A stretch of DNA of 9,288 bases from Conexibacter sp. Its GTDB lineage: Bacteria; Actinomycetota; Thermoleophilia; Solirubrobacterales; Solirubrobacteraceae. Below the pieces are notes generated by a model that was given only the letters and a program-made list of their open reading frames with translations, had not been told where the DNA came from and searched no databases. Positions within the stretch are counted from its first letter, which is position 1. The number at the start of each line of letters is the position of its first letter. The DNA lies in assembly GCA_025964215.1 (NCBI GenBank), contig JAOPZG010000667.1:1-9288 (forward strand), given 5' to 3'. Below are positions 1 through 7,251 of the stretch, piece by piece. A program made the position numbers and the translations under genes.

Positions 1-28
1 CGCGATCATCGTGGTGGTGACCGACTGA
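1..28 (+). CDS. nuoH: NuoH C-terminus (partial)
   Basis: Only the last eight codons and the TGA stop (26-28) are in the window, reading AIIVVVTD. The identity is inferred mainly from position: nuoH lies directly before nuoI in standard complex I operons, and a hydrophobic end followed by a short polar tail fits a membrane subunit. NuoH is the membrane subunit that forms much of the quinone-binding chamber with NuoB and NuoD. Its stop overlaps the nuoI start by one base (TGATG), which suggests coupled translation. The sequence alone is too short to prove the assignment. Confidence 0.75.
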
Positions 29-564
29 TGTCCCCCTGGCCTCCCTCAGCGGAAGAGCTGCATGTCGTCGACGGACCGGACCCCGGCGGCGCCGGCGGCT
101 TCTACCGTGCCTTCGGCGAGACCCTGCGCGGCCTGAAGACCACGCTGCGCCAGTCCGTGGCGCCGATCGAGACGGTCGCGTACCCGGAGGAGAAGATCCC
201 GGTCTACCCCCGCTTCCGCGGGCGCCATCGCCTCCACAAGTTCGAGGACACCGGCCTGGAGAAGTGCGTCGGCTGCTCGCTCTGCGCCGCCGCCTGCCCC
301 GCGGACTGCATCCGCGTCGTCGCCGCCGAGAACACGCCGGAGAACCGCGTGTCCGCCGGTGAGCGCTACGCCGCGGTCTACGAGATCAACCTCAGCCGCT
401 GCATCTTCTGCGGGTACTGCGAGGTCGCGTGCCCGTTCGACGCGATCACGATGGGCAACGACTACGAGATGAGCGACTACAACCGGCACGACCTCATCTT
501 CACCAAGGAGATGCTGCTCGCCGAGCCCTTCGAGCGGACGCCGCTGCGCGGCGAGGGCGAGTAG
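28..564 (+). CDS. nuoI: NADH-quinone oxidoreductase subunit I (two 4Fe-4S clusters)
   Basis: NuoI is the peripheral-arm ferredoxin-like subunit of complex I. It passes electrons through clusters N6a and N6b toward N2 and quinone. The 178-residue product has the two expected motifs: C80-x2-C83-x2-C86-x3-C90-P and C125-x2-C128-x2-C131-x3-C135-P. In each, the last Cys completes the cluster formed by the other motif. The length is close to that of E. coli NuoI (about 180). The amphipathic N-terminal segment around residues 25-45 (FYRAFGETLRGLKTTLRQ) fits the membrane-surface helix of the family. C94 is an additional Cys four residues after the first motif, with no assigned role. The ATG start is chosen because it overlaps the upstream stop as TGATG and gives the family length. 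No strong Shine-Dalgarno sequence is visible, so translation probably depends on coupling to nuoH. Confidence 0.97.
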   Translation: MSPWPPSAEELHVVDGPDPGGAGGFYRAFGETLRGLKTTLRQSVAPIETVAYPEEKIPVYPRFRGRHRLHKFEDTGLEKCVGCSLCAAACPADCIRVVAAENTPENRVSAGERYAAVYEINLSRCIFCGYCEVACPFDAITMGNDYEMSDYNRHDLIFTKEMLLAEPFERTPLRGEGE

Positions 565-598
565 CCTCGGCCGCTGGTCGGCCAGGTCCAACCTTCTC

Positions 599-1324
599 AT
601 GGCTGCTGTCTTCTTCTTCATCGCAGGGATCGGCGCGATCGCGGGTGCGATCGGCGTCGCGACCGTGCGCAACCCGTTCTACGCCGTGCTGGCGCTCGTC
701 TGCCACCTGCTCTCGCTGGCGGCGCTCTTCCTGCTGCTGCGGGCCGAGTTCATCGCCGCGGCGCAGGTCGTCGTCTACGCGGGCGCCGTCATGGTGCTCT
801 ACGTCTTCGTGGTGGCCTACGTCGGCAGCCAGGACGAGCCGGTCCGCCCCGTCGGCGGCCCGGGCCTGAAGCTCGCGAGCATCGTCTTCGCCGTGCTGCT
901 CGCCGTCGAGCTGCTGATCGCCGTCCTGGGCTCCGGCCTGAAGGGCATCGACGGCCGCGGCGCGCAGTACCAGCCGGGCTTCGGCTCGCCGGCCGCGATC
1001 GGCGAGCTGCTGCTCACCCGCTTCCTGTTCCCGTTCGAGGCCGCGTCCTTCCTGCTGCTGATGGCCGCCGTCGGCGCCGTCGTGCTGGCCCGCCGCCGCG
1101 GCGGGATCTCGGACCCCGCCCACCCCGGCGAGGACGAGGTCCTGCGCGCGATCCCGACGCGGCTGCCCAAGGGCGCCGGCTCGATCGCCGAGGGCGTGGG
1201 CGACATCAACCCGACCGCCGAGCTCGACCGCCCCGCCATCGGCGCGGCCGCCGGCGACGCCGACGAGTCGCGTGGCCGAGCCTCCGCCTCGGAGGGCGCA
1301 GGCTTGTCTGGAGGAGGCTGGTAA
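599..1324 (+). CDS. nuoJ: NADH-quinone oxidoreductase subunit J with long hydrophilic C-terminal tail
   Basis: NuoJ is a small membrane subunit next to NuoK and NuoH. Its TM3 helix undergoes rearrangement during turnover. The product has 241 residues, with about five hydrophobic segments: roughly 2-20, 27-47, 53-75, 90-110 and 141-164. The family segment QVVVYAGAVMVLYVFVV (residues 56-72) includes the conserved Tyr at 60. After about residue 165 the protein is hydrophilic, rich in Ala, Gly, Asp, Glu and Arg, and predicted to be disordered. That tail of about 75 residues makes it longer than E. coli NuoJ (about 184). The gene follows nuoI after a 34-nt gap, the largest in the operon, and only a weak AGG-like ribosome site precedes the ATG. 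Its TAA stop shares one base with the nuoK ATG (TAATG). Confidence 0.95.
   Translation: MAAVFFFIAGIGAIAGAIGVATVRNPFYAVLALVCHLLSLAALFLLLRAEFIAAAQVVVYAGAVMVLYVFVVAYVGSQDEPVRPVGGPGLKLASIVFAVLLAVELLIAVLGSGLKGIDGRGAQYQPGFGSPAAIGELLLTRFLFPFEAASFLLLMAAVGAVVLARRRGGISDPAHPGEDEVLRAIPTRLPKGAGSIAEGVGDINPTAELDRPAIGAAAGDADESRGRASASEGAGLSGGGW
1281..1295 (+). repeat. Short perfect hairpin in the nuoJ tail, upstream of the nuoK RBS
   Basis: CCTCCG (1281-1286), a 3-nt loop, and CGGAGG (1290-1295) form a perfect 6-bp inverted repeat. The left arm CCTCC is also complementary to the GGAGG of the nuoK ribosome site at 1310-1317, so two alternative pairings are possible on paper. In DNA this GC-rich such a hairpin can arise by chance. 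A regulatory role is only a possibility. Confidence 0.35.
1310..1317 (+). promoter_or_regulatory. Strong ribosome binding site for nuoK
   Basis: GGAGGAGG lies 6 nt before the nuoK ATG, inside the last codons of nuoJ (the Gly-Gly-Gly-Trp end). It is the clearest Shine-Dalgarno sequence in the nuo part of the window, where most other starts rely on overlap. It supports both the nuoK start and the full-length reading of the NuoJ tail. Confidence 0.8.
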
Positions 1325-1623
1325 TGGACATCGGCTGGTACCTCACGGTCAGCGCGCTCGTCTTCTGCATCGGCGCCGGCGGCGTCATGGTGCGCCGCAG
1401 CCCGCTGGTGATCCTCCTTTGCCTGGAGCTGATGCTCAACGCGGCCAACCTCGACCTCATCGCGTTCAGCCGCATGTGGGGCAACGGGGACGGCCAGATC
1501 TTCGCGATCATCGTCATGGTCGTGGCGGCGTGCGAGGTCTGCATCGGCCTGGGCCTGGTGGTGGCGATGTTCCGTCGCCGCCTGCCGATCGACGTCGACG
1601 AGATGCGGGAGCTGCACGGCTAG
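1324..1623 (+). CDS. nuoK: NADH-quinone oxidoreductase subunit K
   Basis: NuoK is the smallest membrane subunit of complex I, homologous to MrpC/MnhC, and forms part of the E-channel/central hydrophilic axis linking the quinone site to the antiporter-like subunits. The product has 99 residues (E. coli about 100), with three transmembrane helices at roughly 3-23, 28-49 and 58-83. The two intramembrane glutamates known to matter in the family (E. coli E36 and E72) are present as E35 in LLCLELMLNAANL and E71 in AACEVCIGLGLVV. The short acidic tail DVDEMRELHG is hydrophilic. The ATG follows a strong GGAGGAGG site and overlaps the nuoJ stop by one base. The gene ends directly against the nuoL ATG with no spacer. 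Confidence 0.97.
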   Translation: MDIGWYLTVSALVFCIGAGGVMVRRSPLVILLCLELMLNAANLDLIAFSRMWGNGDGQIFAIIVMVVAACEVCIGLGLVVAMFRRRLPIDVDEMRELHG

Positions 1624-3639
1624 ATGAGTCCCACCACCGCCGCCTGGCTGGCGCTGGCGTGTCCCCTCGCGGGCACGATCGTCAACGGCCTCGGGTACAA
1701 GCTCATCAAGGGGAAGGTCCCCGGCATCATCGGGACCGTGGCGCTCGCCGCGGCGTTCGTCTTCGCCGTCATTGCGCTGCTCTCGCTCCAGGGCCGCGGC
1801 GCCGAGCACCGCCAGCTCGTCTCCTCGCTCTACGACTACGCGGCCACCGGCACGATCGACGCCAAGCTGTCGATCCTCGTCGACCCGCTGAGCATCCTGA
1901 TGATGTTGGTGGTCACCGGCGTCTCGACGCTGATCCACCTCTACTCGCTCGCCTACATGAGCGGCGACCGGGGCTACACGCGCTTCTTCGCGTACCTCAA
2001 CTTCTTCGTCTTCTCGATGCTGCTGCTGGTGCTGGCGGGGAACTTCTTCCTGCTGATCGTCGGCTGGGCGTTCGTGGGCGCGGCGTCCTACCTGCTGATC
2101 TCCTTCTGGTACCGCCGGACCACGGCGACCTCCGCCGGCATCAAGGCCTTCGTCATCAACGTGGTCGGCGACATCGGGCTCACGCTCGGCGCGTTCTTCA
2201 TCCTCAAGAACTCGCACACGCTCGACTTCCTGGGGACGTTCTCCCAGGCCAAGGCGCTCGGCGCCAACCACCACGGCGACCTCACCGCGGGCCTGATCCT
2301 GCTGCTCGTCGGCGCGTTCGCGAAGTCCGCCCAGCTCCCGTTCCACACGTGGCTCCCGGACGCGATGGAGGGCCCGACCCCGGTCTCGGCCCTGATCCAC
2401 GCGGCGACGATGGTCACCGCGGGCGTCTACCTGATCGCCCGCATGCACCCGCTCTTCGAGCAGTCGGTCGCCGCGGCCGACGTCGGGACGATCATCGGCG
2501 CCGTCACGCTCTTCGTGGCCGCGACGATCGGCATGGTCGTCACCGACCTCAAGCGCGTCATCGCGTACTCCACCATGTCGCAGATCGGCTACATGATCAT
2601 GGGGGTGAGCTCCGGCGCCTACGTCGCGGGCCTGTTCCACCTCATGACGCACGCCTTCTTCAAGGCCCTGCTCTTCATGAGCGCCGGATCGATCATCTCG
2701 GCGATGGGCGGCGAGCAGAACCTCAACAAGATGCGCGGCTTCAAGAAGGCCATGCCCTTCACCTACGGCTGCTTCATCATCGGCGGCCTCGCGCTGGCCG
2801 GCGTGCCGCCGTTCTCCGGGTTCTTCTCCAAGGACGAGATCCTGCTCGTCCAGGCGCAGATCGGCGGCTGGCACTGGATCCTCTACGTCGTCGGCTACGT
2901 CACCGCGCTGATGACCGCGTTCTACACCTGGCGCATGATCTTCCGGGCCTTCTGGGGCGAGCCCAACGAGCAGGCCCAGACGCTGATCGACACCGGCCAC
3001 GTCTGGCACGCCCACGAGCCGACCAACCCGAACAACGGCGAGGTCGAGGACACCGACGTCGGCTTCCCCGGCCCCGAGCACCACATCGCCGAGCAGGCGC
3101 TGCCGATGAAGCTCGCGATGGGCACGCTCGCCGTGCTCGCCACCGTCGGCGGGATCGTGCTGATCCCGAAGACGACGACGTGGCTCGACAGCTTCCTCGA
3201 GCCGACGTTCGCCAGCAGCTCGGTCGTGCACCAGGCCTCCGACGGCAAGCTCGTCCTGGGCCTCGTGCTCGGCGCCGTGCTCGGCCTGCTGGGCATCTTC
3301 ATCGCCTACACCATCTACGGCAAGGCGAACGGCGAGATCGCGCAGGGGCTGCAGGCGCGCCTGCCGGTCCTCCAGCGGCTGTTCGTCAACAAGTGGTACT
3401 TCGACGAGCTGATCGACTTCGCGATCGCCCGCCCGTTCGCCTGGTTCGGCCGCTTCGGCCAGCAGACCTTCGAGCGCATCTTCGTCAACGGCGCGCTGAT
3501 CGGCGGTCCGTCGACCCTCGTGCGCGCCGGCTCGGCCGCCGTGCGCGCCGTCCAGTCCGGGTTCCTGCGCGCCTACGCGGCGCTGCTGCTGGTCGGCGCG
3601 GGCGTCGTGATCCTGTACTTCCTGATCCAGTCCTCGTGA
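1624..3639 (+). CDS. nuoL: NADH-quinone oxidoreductase subunit L (distal antiporter-like proton channel)
   Basis: NuoL is the outermost proton-pumping subunit. It spans the membrane about 16 times and carries the long lateral helix along the membrane arm. The product has 671 residues, somewhat longer than E. coli NuoL (613), partly from a hydrophilic loop at about 455-490 (HVWHAHEPTNPNNGEVEDTD region). Family segments are clear: KSAQLPFHTWLPDAM at 234-248, SALIHAATMVTAGVYLI at 255-271, THAFFKALLF at 342-351 and FFSKDEIL at 400-407. By eye alignment the channel residues D183, K234, H259, H339, H343, K347 and K403 are present (E. coli D178, K229, H254, H334, H338, K342, K399). The conserved TM5 Glu (E. 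coli E144) is replaced by A149 in GWAFVGAASYLL. The C-terminus ends with a membrane helix after the lateral-helix region. The gene begins immediately after the nuoK stop, with a GGGAG-like site 12 nt upstream. Confidence 0.97.
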   Translation: MSPTTAAWLALACPLAGTIVNGLGYKLIKGKVPGIIGTVALAAAFVFAVIALLSLQGRGAEHRQLVSSLYDYAATGTIDAKLSILVDPLSILMMLVVTGVSTLIHLYSLAYMSGDRGYTRFFAYLNFFVFSMLLLVLAGNFFLLIVGWAFVGAASYLLISFWYRRTTATSAGIKAFVINVVGDIGLTLGAFFILKNSHTLDFLGTFSQAKALGANHHGDLTAGLILLLVGAFAKSAQLPFHTWLPDAMEGPTPVSALIHAATMVTAGVYLIARMHPLFEQSVAAADVGTIIGAVTLFVAATIGMVVTDLKRVIAYSTMSQIGYMIMGVSSGAYVAGLFHLMTHAFFKALLFMSAGSIISAMGGEQNLNKMRGFKKAMPFTYGCFIIGGLALAGVPPFSGFFSKDEILLVQAQIGGWHWILYVVGYVTALMTAFYTWRMIFRAFWGEPNEQAQTLIDTGHVWHAHEPTNPNNGEVEDTDVGFPGPEHHIAEQALPMKLAMGTLAVLATVGGIVLIPKTTTWLDSFLEPTFASSSVVHQASDGKLVLGLVLGAVLGLLGIFIAYTIYGKANGEIAQGLQARLPVLQRLFVNKWYFDELIDFAIARPFAWFGRFGQQTFERIFVNGALIGGPSTLVRAGSAAVRAVQSGFLRAYAALLLVGAGVVILYFLIQSS

Positions 3640-5138
3640 GCCTCCCTCTCTCCATCCCCCTCTGGCTGCCGGCCGCCGCCGCGTTCCTCGGGCTGTTCCT
3701 GCCCGGCGTCGCCTCGCGCGTCCTGGTGATCCTCGGCGCCCTCGGCACGCTCGCGTGGTCGATCTGGGCGATCCTCGACTTCGAGCGCTCCGCCAAGGGG
3801 CTGCAGGACGTCACCGACCAGGTCTGGATCAAGCAGCTCGGCATCCACTACAAGCTGGGCGTCGACGGGCTCAACCTCTTCCTGATCGCGCTCGCCGCGT
3901 TCATCTTCCTGGCCTGCCTCGTCTGGGCGGCGATGAAGGAGTGGGAGAACGCGAGCCTGTTCTTCTTCTTCCTCGGCGTCGCGGAGAGCGCGGTGCTCGG
4001 CGCGCTGATGGCGCAGGACCTCGCGCTGTTCGTGCTGTTCTTCGACCTGATGCTCTTGCCGTTCCTCTTCCTCGCGGGGATCTGGGGACCCGAGGCCACG
4101 CGGGTCGCGGCCATCACCAAGCTGTTCATCTACACCCTGGTCGGCTCGCTGCTGATGCTCGCCGCGGCGATCGCCACGGGCGTGCTCGTCGCCCAGCACT
4201 CGGGCAACGACATCTCCTTCGCCTTCAGCGACCTCGCCAAGACGCCGCTGCCGAAGGGCTCGCAGGAGTGGATCTTCCTCTGCTTCGCCGCCGCGTTCCT
4301 GGTGAAGATGCCGGCGTTCCCGTTCCACGGCTGGATGCCCGACGGCTATCGCAACATGCCGCTGCCGGTGCTCGCCGTCTTCTCGGCCGTGCTCTCGAAG
4401 GTCGCCGCCTACGGCTTCCTGCGCGTCGTGCTGCCGATCTTCCCGGACGCCTCCGCGCACTTCCAGGACCTGATGCTCGTCCTGGGGCTGGGGTCGATCC
4501 TCTACGGCTCGGCGATGGCGTTCACGACCTCCGAGGCCCGGCTCGTGCTGGGGTACTCGTCGATCGCGCAGCTCGGCTTCATCGTGCTCGGGATCTTCGC
4601 GCTCAACGGCGACGGTGCCCAGGGCGCGATCCTGCAGGCCGTCAACCACGGCCTCGTCGTCGCCCCCGCGTTCGTCATCGTCGCCTACCTCGCCGAGCGC
4701 ACGCACGGCTCGGAGGACATCCGCGACATGGGCGGGATCGCGTTCCGCGCGCCCGTGCTCGCCACGCTCTTCCTGATCGTGACGTTCGCGAACCTGGCGA
4801 TGCCGGGCTCCTCGAACTTCGCCGGCGAGTTCCTGATCCTGCTCGGCGTCTTCCACTCCAAGCTGGTCATCGCCGCGATCGCCTTCACCGGCGTGGGGCT
4901 GGCCGCGGTCTACTCGCTGCGCCTCTTCATCCGGACGATGCACAACCGCGTCGGCGCCGAGGTCGTCTCGCGCGACATCAGCTTCCGCGAGGGCCTCGTG
5001 CTCGTGCCGCTCGTCGCGGTGATCGTGGCGCTGGCCTTCGTGCCGCAGTTCGCGCTGAAGAAGGGCGCCCCGAGCATCGATCGTGCGGTGGGCAAGGCGC
5101 AGCTCATCACCCAACCCGAGATCACGGCGGTCAAGTAG
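3636..5138 (+). CDS. nuoM: NADH-quinone oxidoreductase subunit M (antiporter-like proton channel)
   Basis: NuoM is the middle antiporter-like channel between NuoN and NuoL. A GTG start at 3636 overlapping the nuoL stop (GTGA) gives 500 residues, close to the family length (E. coli 509), and a normal hydrophobic N-terminus. The frame is open far upstream, but that part overlaps nuoL and is not coding. Recognisable segments include KLGVDGLNLFLI (73-84), FLVKMPAFPFHGWMPD (221-236) with K224, LSKVAAYGFLR (253-263) with K255, LGYSSIAQLGF (305-315), and NFAGEFLILLGVF (394-406) with E398. These match E. coli K234, K265 and E407. Two departures stand out. The TM5 Glu (E. coli E144, in FFEMMLVP) is D137 in FFDLMLLP. 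The usual PDAHxxAPT stretch reads PDGYRNMPLP (235-244). About 14 membrane helices are expected. No Shine-Dalgarno sequence is evident, so translational coupling to nuoL is likely. Confidence 0.96.
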   Translation: MSLPLSIPLWLPAAAAFLGLFLPGVASRVLVILGALGTLAWSIWAILDFERSAKGLQDVTDQVWIKQLGIHYKLGVDGLNLFLIALAAFIFLACLVWAAMKEWENASLFFFFLGVAESAVLGALMAQDLALFVLFFDLMLLPFLFLAGIWGPEATRVAAITKLFIYTLVGSLLMLAAAIATGVLVAQHSGNDISFAFSDLAKTPLPKGSQEWIFLCFAAAFLVKMPAFPFHGWMPDGYRNMPLPVLAVFSAVLSKVAAYGFLRVVLPIFPDASAHFQDLMLVLGLGSILYGSAMAFTTSEARLVLGYSSIAQLGFIVLGIFALNGDGAQGAILQAVNHGLVVAPAFVIVAYLAERTHGSEDIRDMGGIAFRAPVLATLFLIVTFANLAMPGSSNFAGEFLILLGVFHSKLVIAAIAFTGVGLAAVYSLRLFIRTMHNRVGAEVVSRDISFREGLVLVPLVAVIVALAFVPQFALKKGAPSIDRAVGKAQLITQPEITAVK

Positions 5139-5140
5139 TC

Positions 5141-6676
5141 ATGGTGCTCGCAGCCATCTCCAAGCCGACGATCGACTGGGCCGGCGTCTCGCCGATCATC
5201 GCCCTGCTGGGCGGGTCGATCGTCGTGCTGCTCGCGGGCCTGCTCCGCGGCCGCTTCATCCGCGAGCAGCTCGTCCCGTTCCTGACGGTCGTCGCGTTCG
5301 GCGCGACGATCGGGCTGGGCATCTGGCAGTGGGACGAGGCCAAGGACCTGTTCGTCGCCAAGGGCTCGCAGGGCGCGCTGCGCCTCGACGACCTGACGCT
5401 GATGATCACGTTCATCGTCGCGGTGACCGGCATTGGCGCGGTGCTGCTGTCGTGGCGCGCGCTGGCGCCGCGCGAGGCCGCGCACGGCGAGTACTTCGCG
5501 CTGATGCTGACGAGCGCCGCGGGCATGGTCATCCTGGCCGCCGCGCAGAACCTCGTGACGGTCTTCCTCGGGCTCGAGCTGCTGTCGGTGCCCTTGTACG
5601 TCCTGTGCGCGACCGAGATGCGGCGCGAGCGCTCGCTGGAGTCCGGGCTCAAGTACCTCATCATCGGCTCGGTCGGCTCGGCGACGTTCCTGTACGGGCT
5701 GGCCTTCATCTACGGCGGCACGGGCGCGACGGACTTCCGCGACATCGCCACGTCGATCTCCGGCGGCGCCGCGCACGACTCGCTGCTGCTGACCGGCATC
5801 GCGCTGACGCTCGTCGGGTTGGCGTTCAAGGCCTCGGTCGCGCCGTTCCACCAGTGGACGCCGGACGTCTACGAGGGCGCCCCGACGCCGGTGACGGCGT
5901 GGATGGCGGTCGCGACCAAGGCGGCCGCCTTCGGCGGGCTGCTGCGGATCATGGACGTCGCGCTGATCGACGCCCACGCCGACTGGGCGCCCGCGGTCGC
6001 GGCGCTCGCGGCGGTCACGATCGTCGTCGGCAACGTCGGCGCGCTGTCGCAGTCGTCGCTGAAGCGCCTGCTGGCGTGGTCCTCCGTGGCCCAGGCGGGC
6101 TACCTGCTGGCCGGCGTCGTCGGCGCCTCGAAGCTCGGCGTGCAGGCCACGGTCTTCTACCTGTCGATCTACCTGTTCATGAACATCGCGGCGTTCGCGG
6201 TGATCATCGCCCGCGAGCGTGAGACGCCGTTCGGCGACGACCTCCGCGCGGTCGCCGGCATCGGCACCTCCCGCCCGCTGCTCGCCTGGCCGCTGACGCT
6301 CGCGATGCTCTCGCTCGCCGGCATGCCCGCGACCGCCGGCTTCATCGGCAAGTTCACGCTGATCGACGCGGCCTCCAGCGCCGGCTACACCTGGCTCGGC
6401 ATCGTGATCGTCATCGGCTCGATGATCTCGCTCGCGTACTACCTGAAGGTCGTCGCCGCGATCTGGATGCGCCCGGCCGCGGTCGCCGCCGAGGTCACCA
6501 CGACCGCCGACGGCTCCCCGCGCCTCGCCGGCGCCGACCCGGCCGCCGAGCGCGCCGACTGGGAGGTCACGCTCGTGGCCGTCCTGGCCGGTGCCGCGAT
6601 CGTGGTCTTCGGCGTCATCCCGTCCCCGCTGCTGAACCTGGCGGCGGACGCGGGCAAGTCCCTCGGGCTGTTCTAG
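5141..6676 (+). CDS. nuoN: NADH-quinone oxidoreductase subunit N (proximal antiporter-like proton channel)
   Basis: NuoN is the antiporter-like channel closest to NuoK. The product has 511 residues (E. coli 485), with about 14 hydrophobic segments. Channel residues are in place by eye: E146 in [15 protein letters not shown]230 in [21 protein letters not shown]260 in [10 protein letters not shown] and K404 in ATAGFIGKF. Unlike its NuoL and NuoM neighbours it keeps the TM5 glutamate. A hydrophilic loop at about 444-473, rich in Ala, Thr and Asp, separates the last two membrane helices. The ATG lies 2 nt after the nuoM stop and gives the expected hydrophobic N-terminal helix. The open frame upstream overlaps nuoM and is discarded. 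It is the last gene of the nuo operon: after its TAG the + strand has no supported gene, and the next genes run convergently. Confidence 0.97.
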   Translation: MVLAAISKPTIDWAGVSPIIALLGGSIVVLLAGLLRGRFIREQLVPFLTVVAFGATIGLGIWQWDEAKDLFVAKGSQGALRLDDLTLMITFIVAVTGIGAVLLSWRALAPREAAHGEYFALMLTSAAGMVILAAAQNLVTVFLGLELLSVPLYVLCATEMRRERSLESGLKYLIIGSVGSATFLYGLAFIYGGTGATDFRDIATSISGGAAHDSLLLTGIALTLVGLAFKASVAPFHQWTPDVYEGAPTPVTAWMAVATKAAAFGGLLRIMDVALIDAHADWAPAVAALAAVTIVVGNVGALSQSSLKRLLAWSSVAQAGYLLAGVVGASKLGVQATVFYLSIYLFMNIAAFAVIIARERETPFGDDLRAVAGIGTSRPLLAWPLTLAMLSLAGMPATAGFIGKFTLIDAASSAGYTWLGIVIVIGSMISLAYYLKVVAAIWMRPAAVAAEVTTTADGSPRLAGADPAAERADWEVTLVAVLAGAAIVVFGVIPSPLLNLAADAGKSLGLF

Positions 6677-6683
6677 GTCCTCG

Positions 6684-6708
6684 GCGCTGGCGGGTCGGCG
6701 CCCAGCGC
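6684..6708 (+). terminator. Possible terminator hairpin after nuoN
   Basis: Eight bases after the nuoN stop, GCGCTGG (6684-6690) pairs with CCAGCGC (6702-6708). It extends by CG/CG across a one-base bulge (6701) around a 6-nt loop. The position at the end of an operon facing a convergent one fits a terminator, and a hairpin could serve both strands. There is no T-run after it on either side, so an intrinsic terminator of the classical type is not shown. Confidence 0.4.
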
Positions 6709-6812
6709 GCGCGTTGATCGTGCTGCGCGGCGGGGTCCGTCGGCGACGAAGGAGCGAAGGCGTTCGCCGTGCGAGGCGCCAGGGGTCGTCCGCCCGCGCG
6801 CCCGCGCGCTCC

Positions 6813-6851
6813 GTCTCGACTTAAGCACCTCATGGGTCCTTCGGTCGAGAC
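6813..6851. repeat. Perfect 8-bp inverted repeat with 23-nt loop
   Basis: GTCTCGAC (6813-6820) and GTCGAGAC (6844-6851) are exact reverse complements separated by 23 nt. The element lies 32 nt beyond the stop of the minus-strand zinc-ribbon gene, so it could be a 3' hairpin for that transcript. No T-run follows on either strand. It could also be a protein-binding dyad. The function is not known. Confidence 0.45.
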
Positions 6852-6882
6852 CGACGCGGGCAGTGGCGCCGCCTACGTCGGC

Positions 6883-7251
6883 CTACGCCGGCGCGGCCGG
6901 CTCCGTGGGCGCCACCGGCGCCTCGGCCGCGACGGCGCCCGTGACGAGTGCCTGGCCGCACTGCCAGCAGAAGGTCGCGCCGCGGGAGTGGACGGCGCCG
7001 CAGGAGCGGCAGGCGCCGACGACGCCATCCTCGGAGGCGGCCAGCAGGCGCTCGACCTCGCCGAGCTCCGCGTCGGCGACCTGGAGCTCGGCGGCGCGGC
7101 GGGAGAGGACGTCGAGGCGGTAGTGGTCGCGCGTCGCCATCTCGTAGGTCAGCCCGCCGAGGTCGAACGTGAGCGCCGCCACGCGGCGGGCCAGCTCGCC
7201 GCGGCGGCGGCGCAGGTCGTCGAGGGACGTCGGTCCGGGGAGCGCGCTCAT
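6883..7251 (-). CDS. Small zinc-ribbon protein with N-terminal helical region
   Basis: I do not recognise a named family. The 122-residue product starts with a charged helical region (about 9-73), rich in Arg, Leu, Ala and Glu, with heptad-like spacing in DDLRRRRGELARRVAAL and later in LQVADAELGEVERLL. It probably forms a coiled-coil or helical hairpin. A zinc ribbon follows, C81-x2-C84-x10-C95-x2-C98 (CRSCG...FCWQCG), then a short Ala/Pro tail. There is no signal peptide or membrane segment, so it is probably cytoplasmic. The ATG overlaps the stop of the upstream membrane zinc-ribbon gene by 4 nt (ATGA), which fixes the start and suggests coupled translation. Zinc ribbons of this kind often mediate protein or nucleic-acid contacts, but the partner cannot be told here. 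It is the last gene of the minus-strand operon. Confidence 0.85.
   Translation of the reverse strand: MSALPGPTSLDDLRRRRGELARRVAALTFDLGGLTYEMATRDHYRLDVLSRRAAELQVADAELGEVERLLAASEDGVVGACRSCGAVHSRGATFCWQCGQALVTGAVAAEAPVAPTEPAAPA

Larger units (their letters stand above)
6677..6882. other. Convergent intergenic region, no gene seen
   Basis: These 206 bases separate the ends of the nuo operon (+) and the pstB-linked operon (-). They contain the hairpin at 6684-6708, an imperfect repeat (6741-6748 with 6761-6769) and the longer-looped inverted repeat at 6813-6851. A + strand frame that opens here continues only as antisense of the zinc-ribbon genes, so I do not call it a gene. The short stretch at 6817-6834 is less GC-rich than its surroundings and contains CTTAAG. 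Confidence 0.7.

Noticed and set aside
817..3231. 804-codon open frame on the minus strand across nuoJ-nuoL
   Set aside because: Composition is Arg/Asp/Glu/His-rich as expected from antisense of GC-rich coding DNA. There are no domains, and it lies wholly opposite conserved complex I genes.
1272..3635. Long open + strand frame in front of nuoM that overlaps nuoJ, nuoK and nuoL
   Set aside because: It is out of frame with clear nuo genes, is Arg/Pro/His-rich without domains, and only becomes real protein at the nuoM GTG (3636).
3573..5114. 513-codon open frame on the minus strand opposite nuoM
   Set aside because: It is antisense of a conserved gene and has low-complexity charged composition.
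3755..5140. Open frame extending upstream of the nuoN ATG
   Set aside because: It overlaps nuoM in another frame and lacks membrane character. NuoN has a normal N-terminus from the ATG at 5141.
6818..6856. Possible alternative sigma factor promoter (CTTAAG followed by CCGA)
   Set aside because: The spacing does not match any consensus I trust, and the + strand direction leads only into antisense of other genes.
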